Shown here piece after piece: positions 44,201-56,058 of a stretch of 64,000 bases of DNA. A program made the translations under genes and the position numbers. The first letter of the stretch is position 1. Each line of letters opens with the position of its first letter. Origin of the DNA: Athripsodes cinereus (Eukaryota > Arthropoda > Insecta > Trichoptera > Leptoceridae); the NCBI GenBank assembly GCA_947579605.1, contig OX388311.1, forward strand, positions 31,808,951 through 31,872,950, in the 5' to 3' direction. Under the pieces are notes generated by a model, which saw only the letters and a list, made by a program, of their open reading frames with translations, did not search any database and was not told where the DNA came from.

Positions 44201-47200
44201 GTACATACATAGTAAATACATAGTAATACTGCTTAAAACTTACAAGCAAATAATTTAAGGTTAAACAGTGACAATATCTCTTCTGATTCATTATGTTTGT
44301 ACTGACAAGTAGGTATCTAGTAACTCTATTATAGAGTATATTATGTGCCATTTCTAGGAGACCTTGAAAGTTCTTCGTCATCAGTGGTAAGTTTTTAAGT
44401 TCAACAACTCAGACAAGAAGTAACAAATAAACAGTGTTTATTAAATTATGGATAAAATCTCCTCCTCCCCCCATCAACAAGGTGGAGTTGGTTATCAAAG
44501 TGTTTACTTGTAACACAACGTGACATGATGTAATACCAATAATGTTGTTTACAATAAATTGTACCGTAATAATATATAAAACTATGTATGTATGTACTGT
44601 ACAGTTTGCAAATACAGCTACTACCAATACAACGAGGTACCCTATGCATACAGTATTATAGGTAAGTACTACACCGTAATTAGCGATACGACGCACGGTT
44701 CCAACGTAAACGAATCATTCAAAATAGTTGACTCTTGAAACGAATAAAAAAATCGGTCCAAAATAGAGATTTTCTTTTTCTTACAAAAAATACCATCATC
44801 GTATTATAAACGATCTAACAGTGATAGCCTAGAAGCTCAGTTTCTTCTTTTCGTGTCGGTCAGCAAACGACGGTCTATATTTCCATTCCCTCCCAGAAAG
44901 CCACAAAGTTAAAAAAATAAATTTTCCAATTTTGTGAGAGAAACTTTGTGGAACGTCATTTTATAACGTTTAGAACGTTCGAAAACGTTCTGACATTTGA
45001 ATAAAGTGAAGTGGAAGTAAAACAGTGTTCTGTATCTGTAATACATTAATTTTATTGTTTTTAAAAAATAAGTTATATTTAAAAAAAATTAAAAACTACA
45101 AAAAAGAAACTCAGTGTGAAAGATATTATAGTAAATAATAACTGACACACAAAAAACATTGTGGAGGCAGTAGATAAAACAGATGTTAGTGGAAAATACA
45201 TGACATTTACTTGTATTATACATATTTTTGTAGGACTTTCTTAATAAAATTTCAACAGTTAATTTACATAAAGCAACAGTTAACTAATAGTTAACACTTA
45301 AAAATCATATTAGTAGATACATACATTTATATGTAGTTATTGTCTGTTTTGTGCTTAATATGAATAAATAAAGATCAGAAACAGTAATGAAAAACGTTAA
45401 TTTCAATACCTACTCAACTCTTTTTTTATAATATTTTTGATGATTCAAAATGATTGATCACTTTTAGTGAATCGACTCAGCTGTGATACCTAAGATTAAA
45501 CATTGCCCAACATTATCGCAATAATAACAACAATAAGGTAATACTGTAAGTGATCTCCCATGATTGTACTATTTCATAGAACATCATGGAATAATCAACT
45601 CGAATAATGTTGGGGTTCTACATTTTGAATATAAATTTATTTTAATATTTTATGTTTTTGTTACATATTTAATGTTATATTTAAATTTTATTGTTAATCT
45701 TATATTGTGTTCAAAATGTAGAATCTAATATTGTTTTGTTAAATAAATGAGATATGAAATAACAATACCAACAACACGTCACAAGAAAAAACAGAAGTTC
45801 TCCAACTCAGTTGTCACAGCAGTCAGCCAGCAAGCAAGCGAGCAATTAGCAGAGAGGGAGAGTTGTGCGTCACGGGGAAATGAATTGAGATGATTGGATG
45901 TGAACAAACAAAAAGGTACACAACAAAACAATAACATCAATAACAAGTACTACCTTATTTATTTATAGCAATCAATATTAAAATTACCGACGCAGTTATG
46001 TACGCACGTCACGTTATGATAAGTACGTAATTTTACGATTAATATTACAATACGTATAAGGTAATACTGGGGAATGAGAAATGAATATCTAATAATCATG
46101 TTAACAATGTTTGTGACCAAATATACTTATTTACATTTACGTTGGAATTAATACATATGCACAAGACTATATTCCTAAGTTTACACGTTGATCATTAAAA
46201 AAATATATGATAATCGTTTATTTAAAAAATATATGATAAAATATAAATATTTTAGATATAGTTCTGCTTATTTTCACAACGTACTTTCTATCACTGAAAA
46301 ACAATAACTAATTAAAATTGATTAGCAACAAAATAAGTAGCATTTATATAATTATATTGAACAGCGCGCACCGGTGTCTATATTTATATACCTAAATTTA
46401 TTAATAAAAATAACGTTCCTTATCATACGACGGACTTGCAATATCAACAAATACACACATCTATAATATATAGGTAGCTATAATCACAGGCACAGATACA
46501 TAAGGTACAATACAGGGATATAGATATATAGATATAGAGGTTGAGGTAGAGGTAAAGGTAGGTATGGGTAATTATTATTTGGACTGGTAGTAAGTAGTCA
46601 AGTGAACAATATTGTGCGGGTCAGTTAGTACATATAGATATATCAACATTACATATGCACACATACACAGTGGGTAGGTACATAATAGTGCAATACTATA
46701 CCTAATGTACTAAGTAGGTACACTCACTACGTATTATATTACATTACTTTACATACTGTGGTCTGCTAAAACACATCGAGTAATATGTAAATGTGGATTT
46801 CAGAATATGCCTTCCGTCGGTAGATCATTCTTATAAATCTATTTTTAATAATAATATATTTATGTACGAGAATGGAGTTAAAACTGATGATTTTTGTTTC
46901 TACGAATGTGCAGCGAACATTCTGATACCTTCACAGCAAATTTTATGAGTGAGATCACATTAGGTGGGTATTTCTTTTGGTCTATAATATAAATTATTAT
47001 ATTATATTATCAGGTAAATATCTCCCGTCTCCATACTGTGGAATAATAACCGTTAATATCGTAATGATAATTTGATAAAAGGTATATCAATATTATTACA
47101 TCGTAAATGACACAACACAAAACATTAAATTAATAATATTGATTAAGGACCAACCCTTTATTCTCACGATGGAACGAAACAACCATTTTAAATAATCTAT

Positions 47201-47378
47201 TATTAATACACCATAATATGCCATATTGTTACACTGATCTGCTTTGACCTGCTATTGTGGGCGAGATATAACTTACATACCTACAAGACAATTAGGTATA
47301 GTCAATATATTATCGATCAACAGAACTTGACACGTATTTCCACGGGACATCAGGTTAACGTAAAGAACTTTATCTAGG
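44201..47378. other. A+T-rich sequence with possible TSS
   Basis: No gene recognised. At 45780-45940 there is a moderately GC-rich stretch with an initiator-like ACTCAGTTG (about 45805) and CAGCAGTCAGCCAGCAAGCA, which could be a 5' UTR, but no coding follows. Simple repeats (AGATATAG, GAGGTA) lie at 46515-46570. Confidence 0.35.
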
Positions 47379-47414
47379 CTGATGATGAGAGCGGAAGCTC
47401 CTGAAAGGTGGCAC
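47379..47414 (+). ncRNA. Decayed hammerhead motif
   Basis: CTGATGA (47379-47385), extra T, stem II GAGAGC/GCTCCT with loop GGAA, GAAA (47403-47406). The helix III region GGTGGCAC has lost the T needed before the cleavage base, and no stem I pairing is seen. Same family as 58691-58728. Confidence 0.4.
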
Positions 47415-48159
47415 GGAATAATTATACGAGTGTTTTAATAAGTTATTTAGTGTGCCAGTGTGATGAATGAATGATGAAACAAGACTTAATACGTGGTCAC
47501 GTTAAGACCACCGTAATGTTACCTATATAATTAATTTAAAAATTTGATTGTGGCTAATGTTGTTAGATGATAGCTGAGATTTGAGAGATCTACATGTTTA
47601 CGTGTACTTATATATGTAGGTAGTTAATGTCCATTTTGTGCTTGTAAATGAAATAAAATAAAAAGTGTGTGTGAGTTGGGTAGTATATTATATAGATATG
47701 TGGTATGTTCTATGTAGGTATTATGTATGTGTGTGGATGATGATAAGGCAATGACAATAACAATAATTACCAATAATAATCGTAACAATTTATCGATTGA
47801 TTTGAATACATTATACTCAGTATATATATACACACAAACATAATTATATCACATATACATACATACATAGGTACATATCAGATATAACTCTTGGAATGTG
47901 ATCCTATTAATAATAATAACAACAATAAAGCTACTAAGTAGAAATGTATGTACTGTATTAAGAATATAAATATATTATGTATCAACTTGTAAATATACAT
48001 AGACCTGTATATTGATTATAATATGTAATTAGTTTCACTGCCACCTTACTTGTGAGAGATATTGTGATGATATACATAATATGGATAGAGAGACTAAATT
48101 TTTACTCGTCAAAATAATTCGATAAAACATATACAAAACAATAATATGCCTTAAGGGTC

Positions 48160-48310
48160 ACGATCGAAAAGTAAAGATCAGGATTAAAGCGGCCTTTTGC
48201 TCGCTAAATTTTACAGCCTCCAACAATTTTTGTGGTATACTGTTTTCATGCATGCAAGCACGTGACCTAACCACCGCAACTGTGATTTCTCTATACGTAT
48301 GTCGGAGTAT
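48160..48310 (-). mobile_element. LINE-F C-terminal fragment
   Basis: Minus strand: REITVAVV/RIEKSQLRWLGHVLACMK in adjacent frames, then SIPQKLLEAVKF and KRPL, fitting the 'KSQLRWLGHVxRM...PKKLL' C-terminal block of many non-LTR reverse transcriptases. Frameshifted and truncated. Confidence 0.55.
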
Positions 48311-48534
48311 AGAAGTACCTCACTAAAACGATTAATAAAGAATAAAAAATTGTTATTAAGGTAAATACTAAAGGAAAATATGTACGAGTAAATGCATAAA
48401 TGGAAATCATTTAGTATGCTGATTGACCACTTGCAATAAAAATAAACGATAATTTATTTACTACACGTGTGCTAATAATAATCAGTGGCGATCATACTGG
48501 GTAGGCACACCCTCAATATAAAGTTACAAAATAA

Positions 48535-48665
48535 GTGTAAGATGAAAGCGTTGTACACGTGAAGGTGGAAAATAATACTGTTGCAAGTGTTTATTTTTTT
48601 CTGGAATCGCTATAATGGTCCCAATAGAAGGTGATATATTTAAAATAATTATAATACTTATGGTC
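48535..48665 (+). mobile_element. LINE-D 3' UTR fragment
   Basis: GTGGAAAATAATACTGTTGC, GTGTTTATTTTTTTCTGG and ATGGTCCCAATAGAAGGTG align with the LINE-D 3' UTR at 36670-36770. Confidence 0.6.
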
Positions 48666-48693
48666 AAGCATCCAAGAGCTGAGTGGTATCAAC

Positions 48694-49194
48694 CAGGGAT
48701 GTTGCGGATGTCGATTTTTACACATCCGCGGATGTGAATGCGGATGCGGATTTTTGAAGGCTCACATCCGCGGATGCGCATGCGGATGCGGATGTTTAAG
48801 ATATTTAAGATATTATAGAAAAAAATAGGAACTATATTAGTTGGTAGGCCCCACTGTCAAACATGTGACGAAATTTTTGCTACAATAATATTATGGATTT
48901 TTTGGCGAAATTTTTTTTTCTTCTTTGTTATTTGCAAAAATAAAATAAAACCGGCAAAAGTAAAAACGCGTCGGATCTTGTCACCATTATTTTCGTTCCC
49001 ATTGGTTAATGTCAAGTGCAAACGGCACACGCCTTTTGCCGGCCCCGCCCCATTTCTTTCTTGTCGCAAATTGTCTTACATCCGCATCCGCAATAACATC
49101 CGCATCGATTATTGCGGATGCGGATGCAGATGTCCAAATTCATGCGGAAGCTCCGCATTTGCGGATGCGGATGCGAATATTCGCAACATCCCTG
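48694..49194. mobile_element. hAT MITE rich in GCGGAT repeats, 501 bp
   Basis: Ends CAGGGATGTTGCGGATGT and (other strand) CAGGGATGTTGCGAATAT. Perfect 8-bp target duplication GTATCAAC (48686-48693, 49195-49202). Both subterminal regions are built of (GCGGAT)n in inverted orientation. Frames crossing it are compositional. Confidence 0.95.
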
Positions 49195-49202
49195 GTATCA
49201 AC

Positions 49203-50039
49203 GATGATGAATCTTGGTAATCGAATGTGAGCCGGCGCGTTCATCCCGGATGATTGTGACAAGTCAAGTTACTTTTCCATACAACTTCGCAAAAGGGTTC
49301 GTACCTCTATCGAGAGTATTAAATCGTACAAAGCGAGAGAACATTTGTCGAATATTGCACGCTAAAGCGATTTGAGCGAAACAAAAAAATGAACCTCATA
49401 AGAAACAACGCGTGTAATGAAACAAATGAAATGAACTTGGGTCACGCAAATGTTGCAAGGGTCATTTCACTCATTGTTAATTTTACAAAACAAATAAATT
49501 ATATAGCATTCTATTGAATGCATCGAGGTTCGTTTGATGCTTTTGACGATATGGCATCGGATTTTGTGACACGGTGCGCGTGAAATTGTATATAATTGGA
49601 TTGATAACTGTGGGTAATTGTATTATCTTTTCAGCTCGTATGGAAGAAGCGCCACTGCTAAAAAAATGAGATTCAAAATATTTCTTTTCCTCAAAGCAGT
49701 TCTATAAAATACCAACATAGATTTACTCGATTAATTGCCATAATGATAATTTATAATAATATTCTCCATCGAACAGTGATATTCAAGAGTAAAAATAGCA
49801 AACTTATCTGATTAATATAGGCTACACTAACCTTGGCTAAACGAAGTAAGGCGATACTGTATCTATGTACCAGGTACCTACTTATTATGTACTGTAGTAC
49901 GGTTACTGTAGTATTTGTGAATGACACGATTGTAATAATTACTACGCCAAGCAGTGAGTAAGTATTGTCGCAGGTGAAAACAATACTACACAGTATTGTC
50001 CCACTGTATCTACTTTGCGAGGGATGTACCTGCATTCCA
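49203..50039. other. A+T-rich sequence, no gene recognised
   Basis: No recognised protein. A long minus-strand frame (50299-49751) spans part of it and was rejected. Confidence 0.4.
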
Positions 50040-50560
50040 CAGCCTACAGTAAAAACGGCGGCGTGGTGGCGTAGTAGAAATACTAGCCATAGTAGTATCA
50101 TTAGCATTGCACGGCCGAGGCGTAGTAGAGCGGCAGCGACCGTGGCGCGGCGTCTTGCTCTACGGACTACGGTGAGTGTAATATCTTGTGTGAGTAACTG
50201 ACTGTAATTGCATATACATACGTACTTACCTAGGACATGTACGTTGTTATTACGGGGATGAGGGTAGGCGTCCCAAGGCCGGGGCCATCGACCCTGCACC
50301 GCCTACCCACCCCCGGATCGATTGTCCGACCGTTCTCGTACTACGGGAGTGCTGCTCCCGCCAGTCAGGATAGAGGAATACTCTACTACTACCAACTCCA
50401 CAGTCAAGGGAAGTACTTCCAGTTCCATATACCTAATAGATTTGTAATATAACACTACGAGACTCTACTCTGCTTGCTTCGCTCTGTTCAGCTTTCCAGT
50501 CCTGCTCCACGTGTGAACCGAGCCACACCGCACACACCCTCGTGCGGCGCAGCAACGGGT
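50040..50560. promoter_or_regulatory. GC/CpG-rich island with splice donor
   Basis: CpG-rich against an A+T-rich background (GACCGTGGCGCGGCGTCTTG). A strong donor follows at GGACTACG|GTGAGTG (about 50170). A plus-strand frame 50237-50452 encodes RPFSYYGSAAPASQDRGILY and YYQLHSQGKYFQFHIPNRFV, not recognised. Plausibly a 5' exon and promoter of a host gene, but the direction is unproven. Confidence 0.3.
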
Positions 50561-51614
50561 TATCTTATGTTATACATTCGCATACCCATTTTCACTTCAT
50601 TCTCTTAGTTATTACTTAGATTTATGTTGACAAAACACTAAACACTCAACACAGTTAGTATATAAATTGTAATAATAATATGTAATTGCAAGAGATAACT
50701 AGGCCATACAAAATTTAGTTTAACTTTATCAGTCGAAAACATTGCTCCACTTTAGTGGTATTATTATTTGATATTATTCTATTAGGTACTCTATAGTGGT
50801 CAATGGTATTTATTTATAAAATTATAATACCATGTATATCTAAATAAACTTCCTCTATTCTGCTGCGATATGAAAAAGTTATTTGGCAGTGTGCGACATG
50901 GGGATGATTGTAATCTGCGCAAACTACAATCTGCCAACTTTTATCTTGATTATTAAAAAATATCACTATACTCAACTATTTCAATCCTTATTGTTACAAC
51001 TAAATAAACTTTATGAACTTACACAATACACTACGTTTACATAACACAATTTAAAATAAACATATTTTGATTAACGCCATCACACGATTGCATATACATG
51101 TTAGATATATCTCTTAACGTAATTCTGAAAAAAAAACGAGATAAGATAACACGAATTGATTGATAGGCTGAAATATATTTTCTGTTTGATAAGGAAATAC
51201 ATTTCTAACAATATTTTTATGAATGAACATACCAAAAATTATCGTAGATAGCGTACCTACTGATTTAAATGATCGACTATTATTCATATATATAAAAAAA
51301 TGTTACCCGCGAATCTAAGAGCAAACATAATATATCCTGTTAAATGTCCAATTCGTTACCACATAAATAAACTCATTGATATCTTATAAGTATGTATTTA
51401 CATATTATATTTCAAATAGGAAGTCCTATGACAGTGATAGTAAAAACGATTTGTGGTTTGTAAGACTTGTACCGCAGAAACCGCTCGAAAAATACCTAAA
51501 ACTATGAACTAAATAAAAACCTAACATTTAAGTTGTACCTTTTCCCTGATTGGACCATCTTATTTTACATTACAAAATAAGAAAAACAAAAACATATTAT
51601 TTAACATATTACCA
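50561..51614. other. A+T-rich sequence, no feature recognised
   Basis: No gene, RNA gene or bounded repeat recognised. Confidence 0.5.
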
Positions 51615-51622
51615 TCTACAAC

Positions 51623-51727
51623 AACGGTGGCCAACCCGTTCCATATGTGGATTATATTGTTATGGCCCGGTAGGAAATCTCATTTATAATATTTGGCCCG
51701 GCTGCTGAAAAGGTTGGCCACCCATGA
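51623..51727. mobile_element. Tiny hAT-like MITE, 105 bp
   Basis: Inverted ends CGGTGGCCAACC and (other strand) TGGGTGGCCAACC. The repeat TCTACAAC stands on both sides (51615-51622, 51728-51735), 8 bp as in hAT elements. TGGCCCGG appears twice inside. Confidence 0.8.
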
Positions 51728-51735
51728 TCTACAAC

Positions 51736-52753
51736 AAACAACAACTGTAAGATTCGAGAGAAAACTGCGATATAAAACAATAAATTATTAGTTAGTACAC
51801 CACACTCAGTTGCATTGGTGTAATCAGTGAATAGAATTGAATTGCAAGTGTATTATGCATTACTACTACTACTACTTCTACTACTGAGTAGGTAAGTAGA
51901 TACATAATATTGTTATGATAGAATCACGATAAGGCATACAAGGTGTTGTTGTCAGTTCACGGCTGGTGATTGCACAAAGAGAGCAGCGTAATATTGGCGC
52001 CATACACAGCCAACAAACACACTCAGTTGCACATACATCTCAACACAACATAATTATCTACATATTATATAGATATCTGGTTGATAATAACAATAACACA
52101 AGTCACTCCAGTGACGGATTGCAATATAGACAGATATGTATCCATACTTTTAATAGAGTCACAAACACTTTGTGAAGTATATTACTTTGCAGTAAATGGG
52201 TACTAACTACTAATAATAGTAAGACAATTAATACAATAACAAAACGAAATAAGTCGCATACATAATTATGAACATTAAAATAATTTAGACCAAGATGCTG
52301 CAGACGTAGTCACAATCAATCAATAATGTAAAGTGACAACAATCAAAACTTTGGTTACGGAATCAGAAAGAGGGGCATTTAGGTTTCGTGTGTGTTCTCG
52401 GATATTTCCTTTCGTTCCTATATTGTGAAAGTTTTGAAATGTCACCATGTGTCATAATTATTGCAAATATTAACAAGAAAAAAATACAAATTGAAACTCT
52501 ACACAAAAATTGAACAAAAAAGATTCTTGAAGACGACGTAGATACGGAGGAATAAAATTCATTCATCCATCAAATCCTTGTAGGTACATCCTTTATTATC
52601 CCTGCCCCGGTGTAGGATTAATATCTAATAGTTACCTATCTAATCTGTTCTTCAAATATAAGTGATAATTTTATTGACATTAATACATTTTAAGTACGAA
52701 CTATATAATACTAGAGTTAAGCTTGTATTTGGAACAATTCTATTCACGTACAT
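51736..52753. other. A+T-rich sequence, TAC microsatellite
   Basis: A TACTAC run lies at about 51860-51885. Nothing else recognised. Confidence 0.5.
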
Positions 52754-52840
52754 GAAAATTGGGAGGTATGGAGAAGAAATCTTAAGTCGTTGCAGACCAA
52801 TCCTATGGATTGTAACCTACTTCATATATACAATATAATA
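52754..52840 (+). mobile_element. LINE-A 3' end fragment (52.8 kb)
   Basis: AAAATTGGGAGGTATGGAGA, GTTGCAGACCAATCCTATGG and ATTGTAACCTACTTCATATA: the LINE-A terminus with its TA-rich tail. Confidence 0.75.
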
Positions 52841-53076
52841 CAATAAGTCTCTGTGGGAGAGAAAAAAGAAATATGATTCACCAATGTATGTATGTTGACG
52901 CAATAAATAAAAATAAATTTAATAGCAAGGTGGTTGGTTGCAGTTTTCAGTGCAGTACCACACCAGCGCATACCACCAGTACAATAGCTGACTATAATAA
53001 TATTATGTACCTACATATGCAATAATAATAATATGAAAGAAAGTATTGCGTCTTGTTTCTTTATGGCCCCATTCAT

Positions 53077-53110
53077 TATATAAATAATGGGAAACGAACA
53101 TTAAGCCAGT
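53077..53110 (+). promoter_or_regulatory. Candidate TATA/Inr core promoter
   Basis: TATATAAA at 53077-53084 and an initiator-like CCAGTG with A at 53108, 31 bp downstream of the first T, which is the standard TATA-to-start distance. The predicted transcript would have a 5' UTR of only about 7 nt. Confidence 0.3.
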
Positions 53111-53114
53111 GACG

Positions 53115-53149
53115 ATGGCGGCGAACAGCTCTGAGCATGAGAATTATTG
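53115..53149 (+). CDS. Candidate first coding exon, unknown gene
   Basis: ATG at 53115 in the context GACGATGGCGGCG: A at -3, G at +4, close to the TISU motif used by transcripts with very short 5' UTRs. The exon reads MAANSSEHENY plus two bases and ends at a consensus donor GTAAGT (53150-53155). TATA and initiator motifs sit at the right distance upstream. No following exon was identified and the protein is not recognised. The chance of coincidence is real, because the exon is only 35 nt. Confidence 0.3.
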
Positions 53150-53397
53150 GTAAGTACTGATACAATGCATAAGTATAGTACCTACTATACACAATTATAT
53201 GTCACACACACAAGTACGTATTGTATCGAATATATGTATATGAATATGGCCTATTCACACTATGAGACTCGTATCGGACACAAGTTGGATACTTGATTAT
53301 AATTAATCACCGATAAGTACGTTTGTATGAAAGCCTTCACAGTATGTCATACAATTTTCAGTGACTGAAGCTAAAGTAGCTACCTACTAGTGATGTA

Positions 53398-53708
53398 ACG
53401 AATATTCGTATTCGCATTCGCAAAAAAATATGCGAATGTTTTGCGAATATTATTTTGGTAATAAAGTATCGGCAATTCGGTATCGGTAAGTACCGGATAC
53501 TTACCCGGTACATTGTAGAAAAAGGTACTGCAAGAAAATATTCTTTAAGAAAACCGAGGAGTTTTAAAATATTTCAAATTCCTATACCATTTTGAAAATT
53601 CGGCGACGGAGGGGGGGGGTAGAAATTTTATTGTTTGAGCAATATTGTAAAAATTTAAGCAAGTCAATATTCGCGAATATCCAAAATCACACATTCGTTA
53701 CATCACTA
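53398..53708. mobile_element. hAT-like MITE, 311 bp
   Basis: Ends TAGTGATGTAACGAATATTCG and (other strand) TAGTGATGTAACGAATGTG. The flanking octamers CTACCTAC and GTACCTAC match at 7 of 8. The interior (about 53500-53630) is an inverted piece of the repeat at 38.7-38.9 kb (CCGAGGAGTTTTAAAATATT, CGGCGACGGAGGGGGG). Confidence 0.8.
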
Positions 53709-53716
53709 GTACCTAC

Positions 53717-54738
53717 TATATAAAAGTGGTAAAAAAGGTCACCTAGAGAAAAATATTGACATAAGCTTAGCTACAACGATTTACCAAATTGACGTAGGTA
53801 TACATGTATGGAAAGGTATACAATGTGTCTATTATAAAAAGTAATAAATTTCGTAGTGTGAATATAGGATAAGGCAACCTAAGAGCTGGCACAGCATACA
53901 ACAAGCCTCTGTGGGAACGAGAAGACCGAGGAGTAAACATAGCTTTAAAAATGTAACATTATTATTTTGTACACAAAAAGAATACAAATAATGTCGATGA
54001 TTTATTATTGACGAGCCATAACAATAATACTGCGTTGGTTGTAAAAATAACAAAGTCAAATTTGCCAACGAAATATAAATAATTTTCAATATTTGCACAT
54101 GTCTAAAAAACATGTACTAAATACACTTAGGTACACAAAATGTCGATATAATAATGTTATTACATTTTTTAGCTCATTACGTACCAAATAGTCTGAAGAA
54201 AAGATATTTCACAGAGCATTACATTAATTTTGATAAAAATTCTTCAGAAATGCTTCTACTCTTCAAAAGTGTAAAATAGTAAGTCAATATAAACAAGATG
54301 GTTATAGACAACAAGACAACGCCAACGTATTGAATTTTTAAGAGGTAGATCTCTATCTTGCTGTCAACTTTAAACTCTTGTCATATCCTTGGTGATAGGA
54401 ATACACAAGGATATTATTATTATTATTACTGACAATAAGACGATTCTTACAAGGATCATTACAGCTGAAGGCCAATGCGATCCCAGAAGAAAACATTAAA
54501 CAATATCCGAACGATAACACAACTACAATATATCCTCGATTTTCCTTATAAATTCTGCATACGTCGCGTTGAAGATATCAACTTCTCCAGCCAGACCATT
54601 AAACATTTGAATAGCTTTTCCCACTGGGGAGTTTGCCAATATGTTTGTTCGGCTTTGAGGCTGGTAAAAAAAATCGTGATGCCGAGAACGATATATTTGA
54701 TATATTTCTATTTTGCATTTTCCCTGTACAAATATTTA
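53717..54738. other. A+T-rich sequence, no gene recognised
   Basis: No recognised feature. Low-complexity frames only. Confidence 0.5.
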
Positions 54739-54954
54739 CTACTACTACTATACCATCACGGCATATCCCACAAGTGGGGTAGCCAGCAGATCAGCTGCAT
54801 GTAAGAAACATGCAAACTGTCCTCTTCGTGCTAATATAAAATCAAGACATTCAGGATGGGTGGCAAACCTCATCGCTGAATTTAAGATGTATAATGTCTT
54901 AATTTTTTCGAACACCTGCCTTTTACAGGACACTCGAGTGCTCCACGGGATAAG
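54739..54954 (-). mobile_element. SINE-2 copy with 8-bp target duplication
   Basis: Minus strand from TATCCCGTGGAGCACTCGAG through TGTCCTGTAAAAGGCAGGTG, GATGAGGTTTGCCACCCATC and ATGCAGCTGATCTGCTGGCT to the perfect hairpin CCCAC-TT-GTGGG, GTGATGGTATAG and TAG repeats. AATATTTA lies on both sides (54731-54738, 54955-54962). About 40 bp after GGAGCAC present in the 58.2-kb copy are deleted here. Confidence 0.9.
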
Positions 54955-54962
54955 AATATTTA

Positions 54963-56058
54963 ACTGGCTTAATTTTTGAAACGATTGTACAACGAAGTGT
55001 GTTTATTTCCAAACAACAATGACATGACATAAAACTTTAATTTATTGTATAATGAATTGTGATTTAACAAGATAATGTATGATCTAATACATTAATGATC
55101 ATCTGAAGATGCGAGTGAAAGGTTAAATCATAAATTTCCTCAAGAATATAATCATCCACACAGCCCGGAAGAAAACATTAATACTATTGGACAAATAGTT
55201 TACCAAACACGATTCTCAAAAAGTCAATTTTACCCCTGAAAATATGAACTTGAAGTAAATTATTGACATGTATATGGTATAGACTAGTCGCCCAGTACCA
55301 ATTTTATAATTAATAAAATATTATGATGTTTCACTCCATGACATTAAGATGCTGTCTCTTTCCTGATTCTATTTAAGTATTCCACATCCTATATACCTGA
55401 TAAAGGCATAAAAGTAAAAATACAACAAAGAAATCAATGTGGTCAAATGTGGCCTTTAAATAATTGTAATCTATCCATAACAGGTCGATAAAGTAAATAA
55501 ATATTTTGAACGAAGATGTGTGTATTAATTATTACGTAATGTAATAAAATAAAATAATTTCTATTTTCACATTTCGGTCAGATATTAAATAAGGTGGTGG
55601 TAGATTGCTTGTACTGAAGTTTTCTAAAGTGTAGTACATATGTACGTGTGCAGTGTGTATGTTAGTACCGCGTTACGGAGTGCCAAATAACAAGAGTTGC
55701 AGTAAGTTGTCGGAGGTTCCGGTACAATGTATGATAATGTCCACCAGACTCCCAACTCCAGAGGCTGATGTAGTATGTTATAACACTAGCAGTAGTAATA
55801 GTAGTGGGAGATGCGACTGACTATACCGACATGATACGAGGATGTCACTTGGCAACAGACCAACCAAATCCATGCAGCAAAATGCAATATCCGTTGCAAT
55901 GGTATAACATCAACAACTTTACGTTTTATTTTCTAAATAACTACCTTTAATCAAATACTAAACTAAACATCATTTAATCCTATTGAAACGTTTTGAATTA
56001 TCATGTATATTGCGATTTCGGTGCGCTGGCACCAGTGACGATTTAATTATTATCTCCC
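54963..56058. other. A+T-rich sequence, no gene recognised
   Basis: No gene or bounded repeat recognised. GCGATTTCGGTGCGCTGGCA near 56009 resembles the core of foldback MITE F. Confidence 0.45.

Noticed and set aside
49751..50299. 182-codon minus-strand frame, the longest non-repeat frame in its region
   Set aside because: No recognisable domain; it crosses a CpG-rich island and A+T-rich DNA with strongly changing composition and overlaps splice-like signals on the other strand.
55097..55120. CTGAAGATGCGAGTGAAAGG as another hammerhead
   Set aside because: No second strand for stem II before GAAA, and no helix III or stem I pairing.
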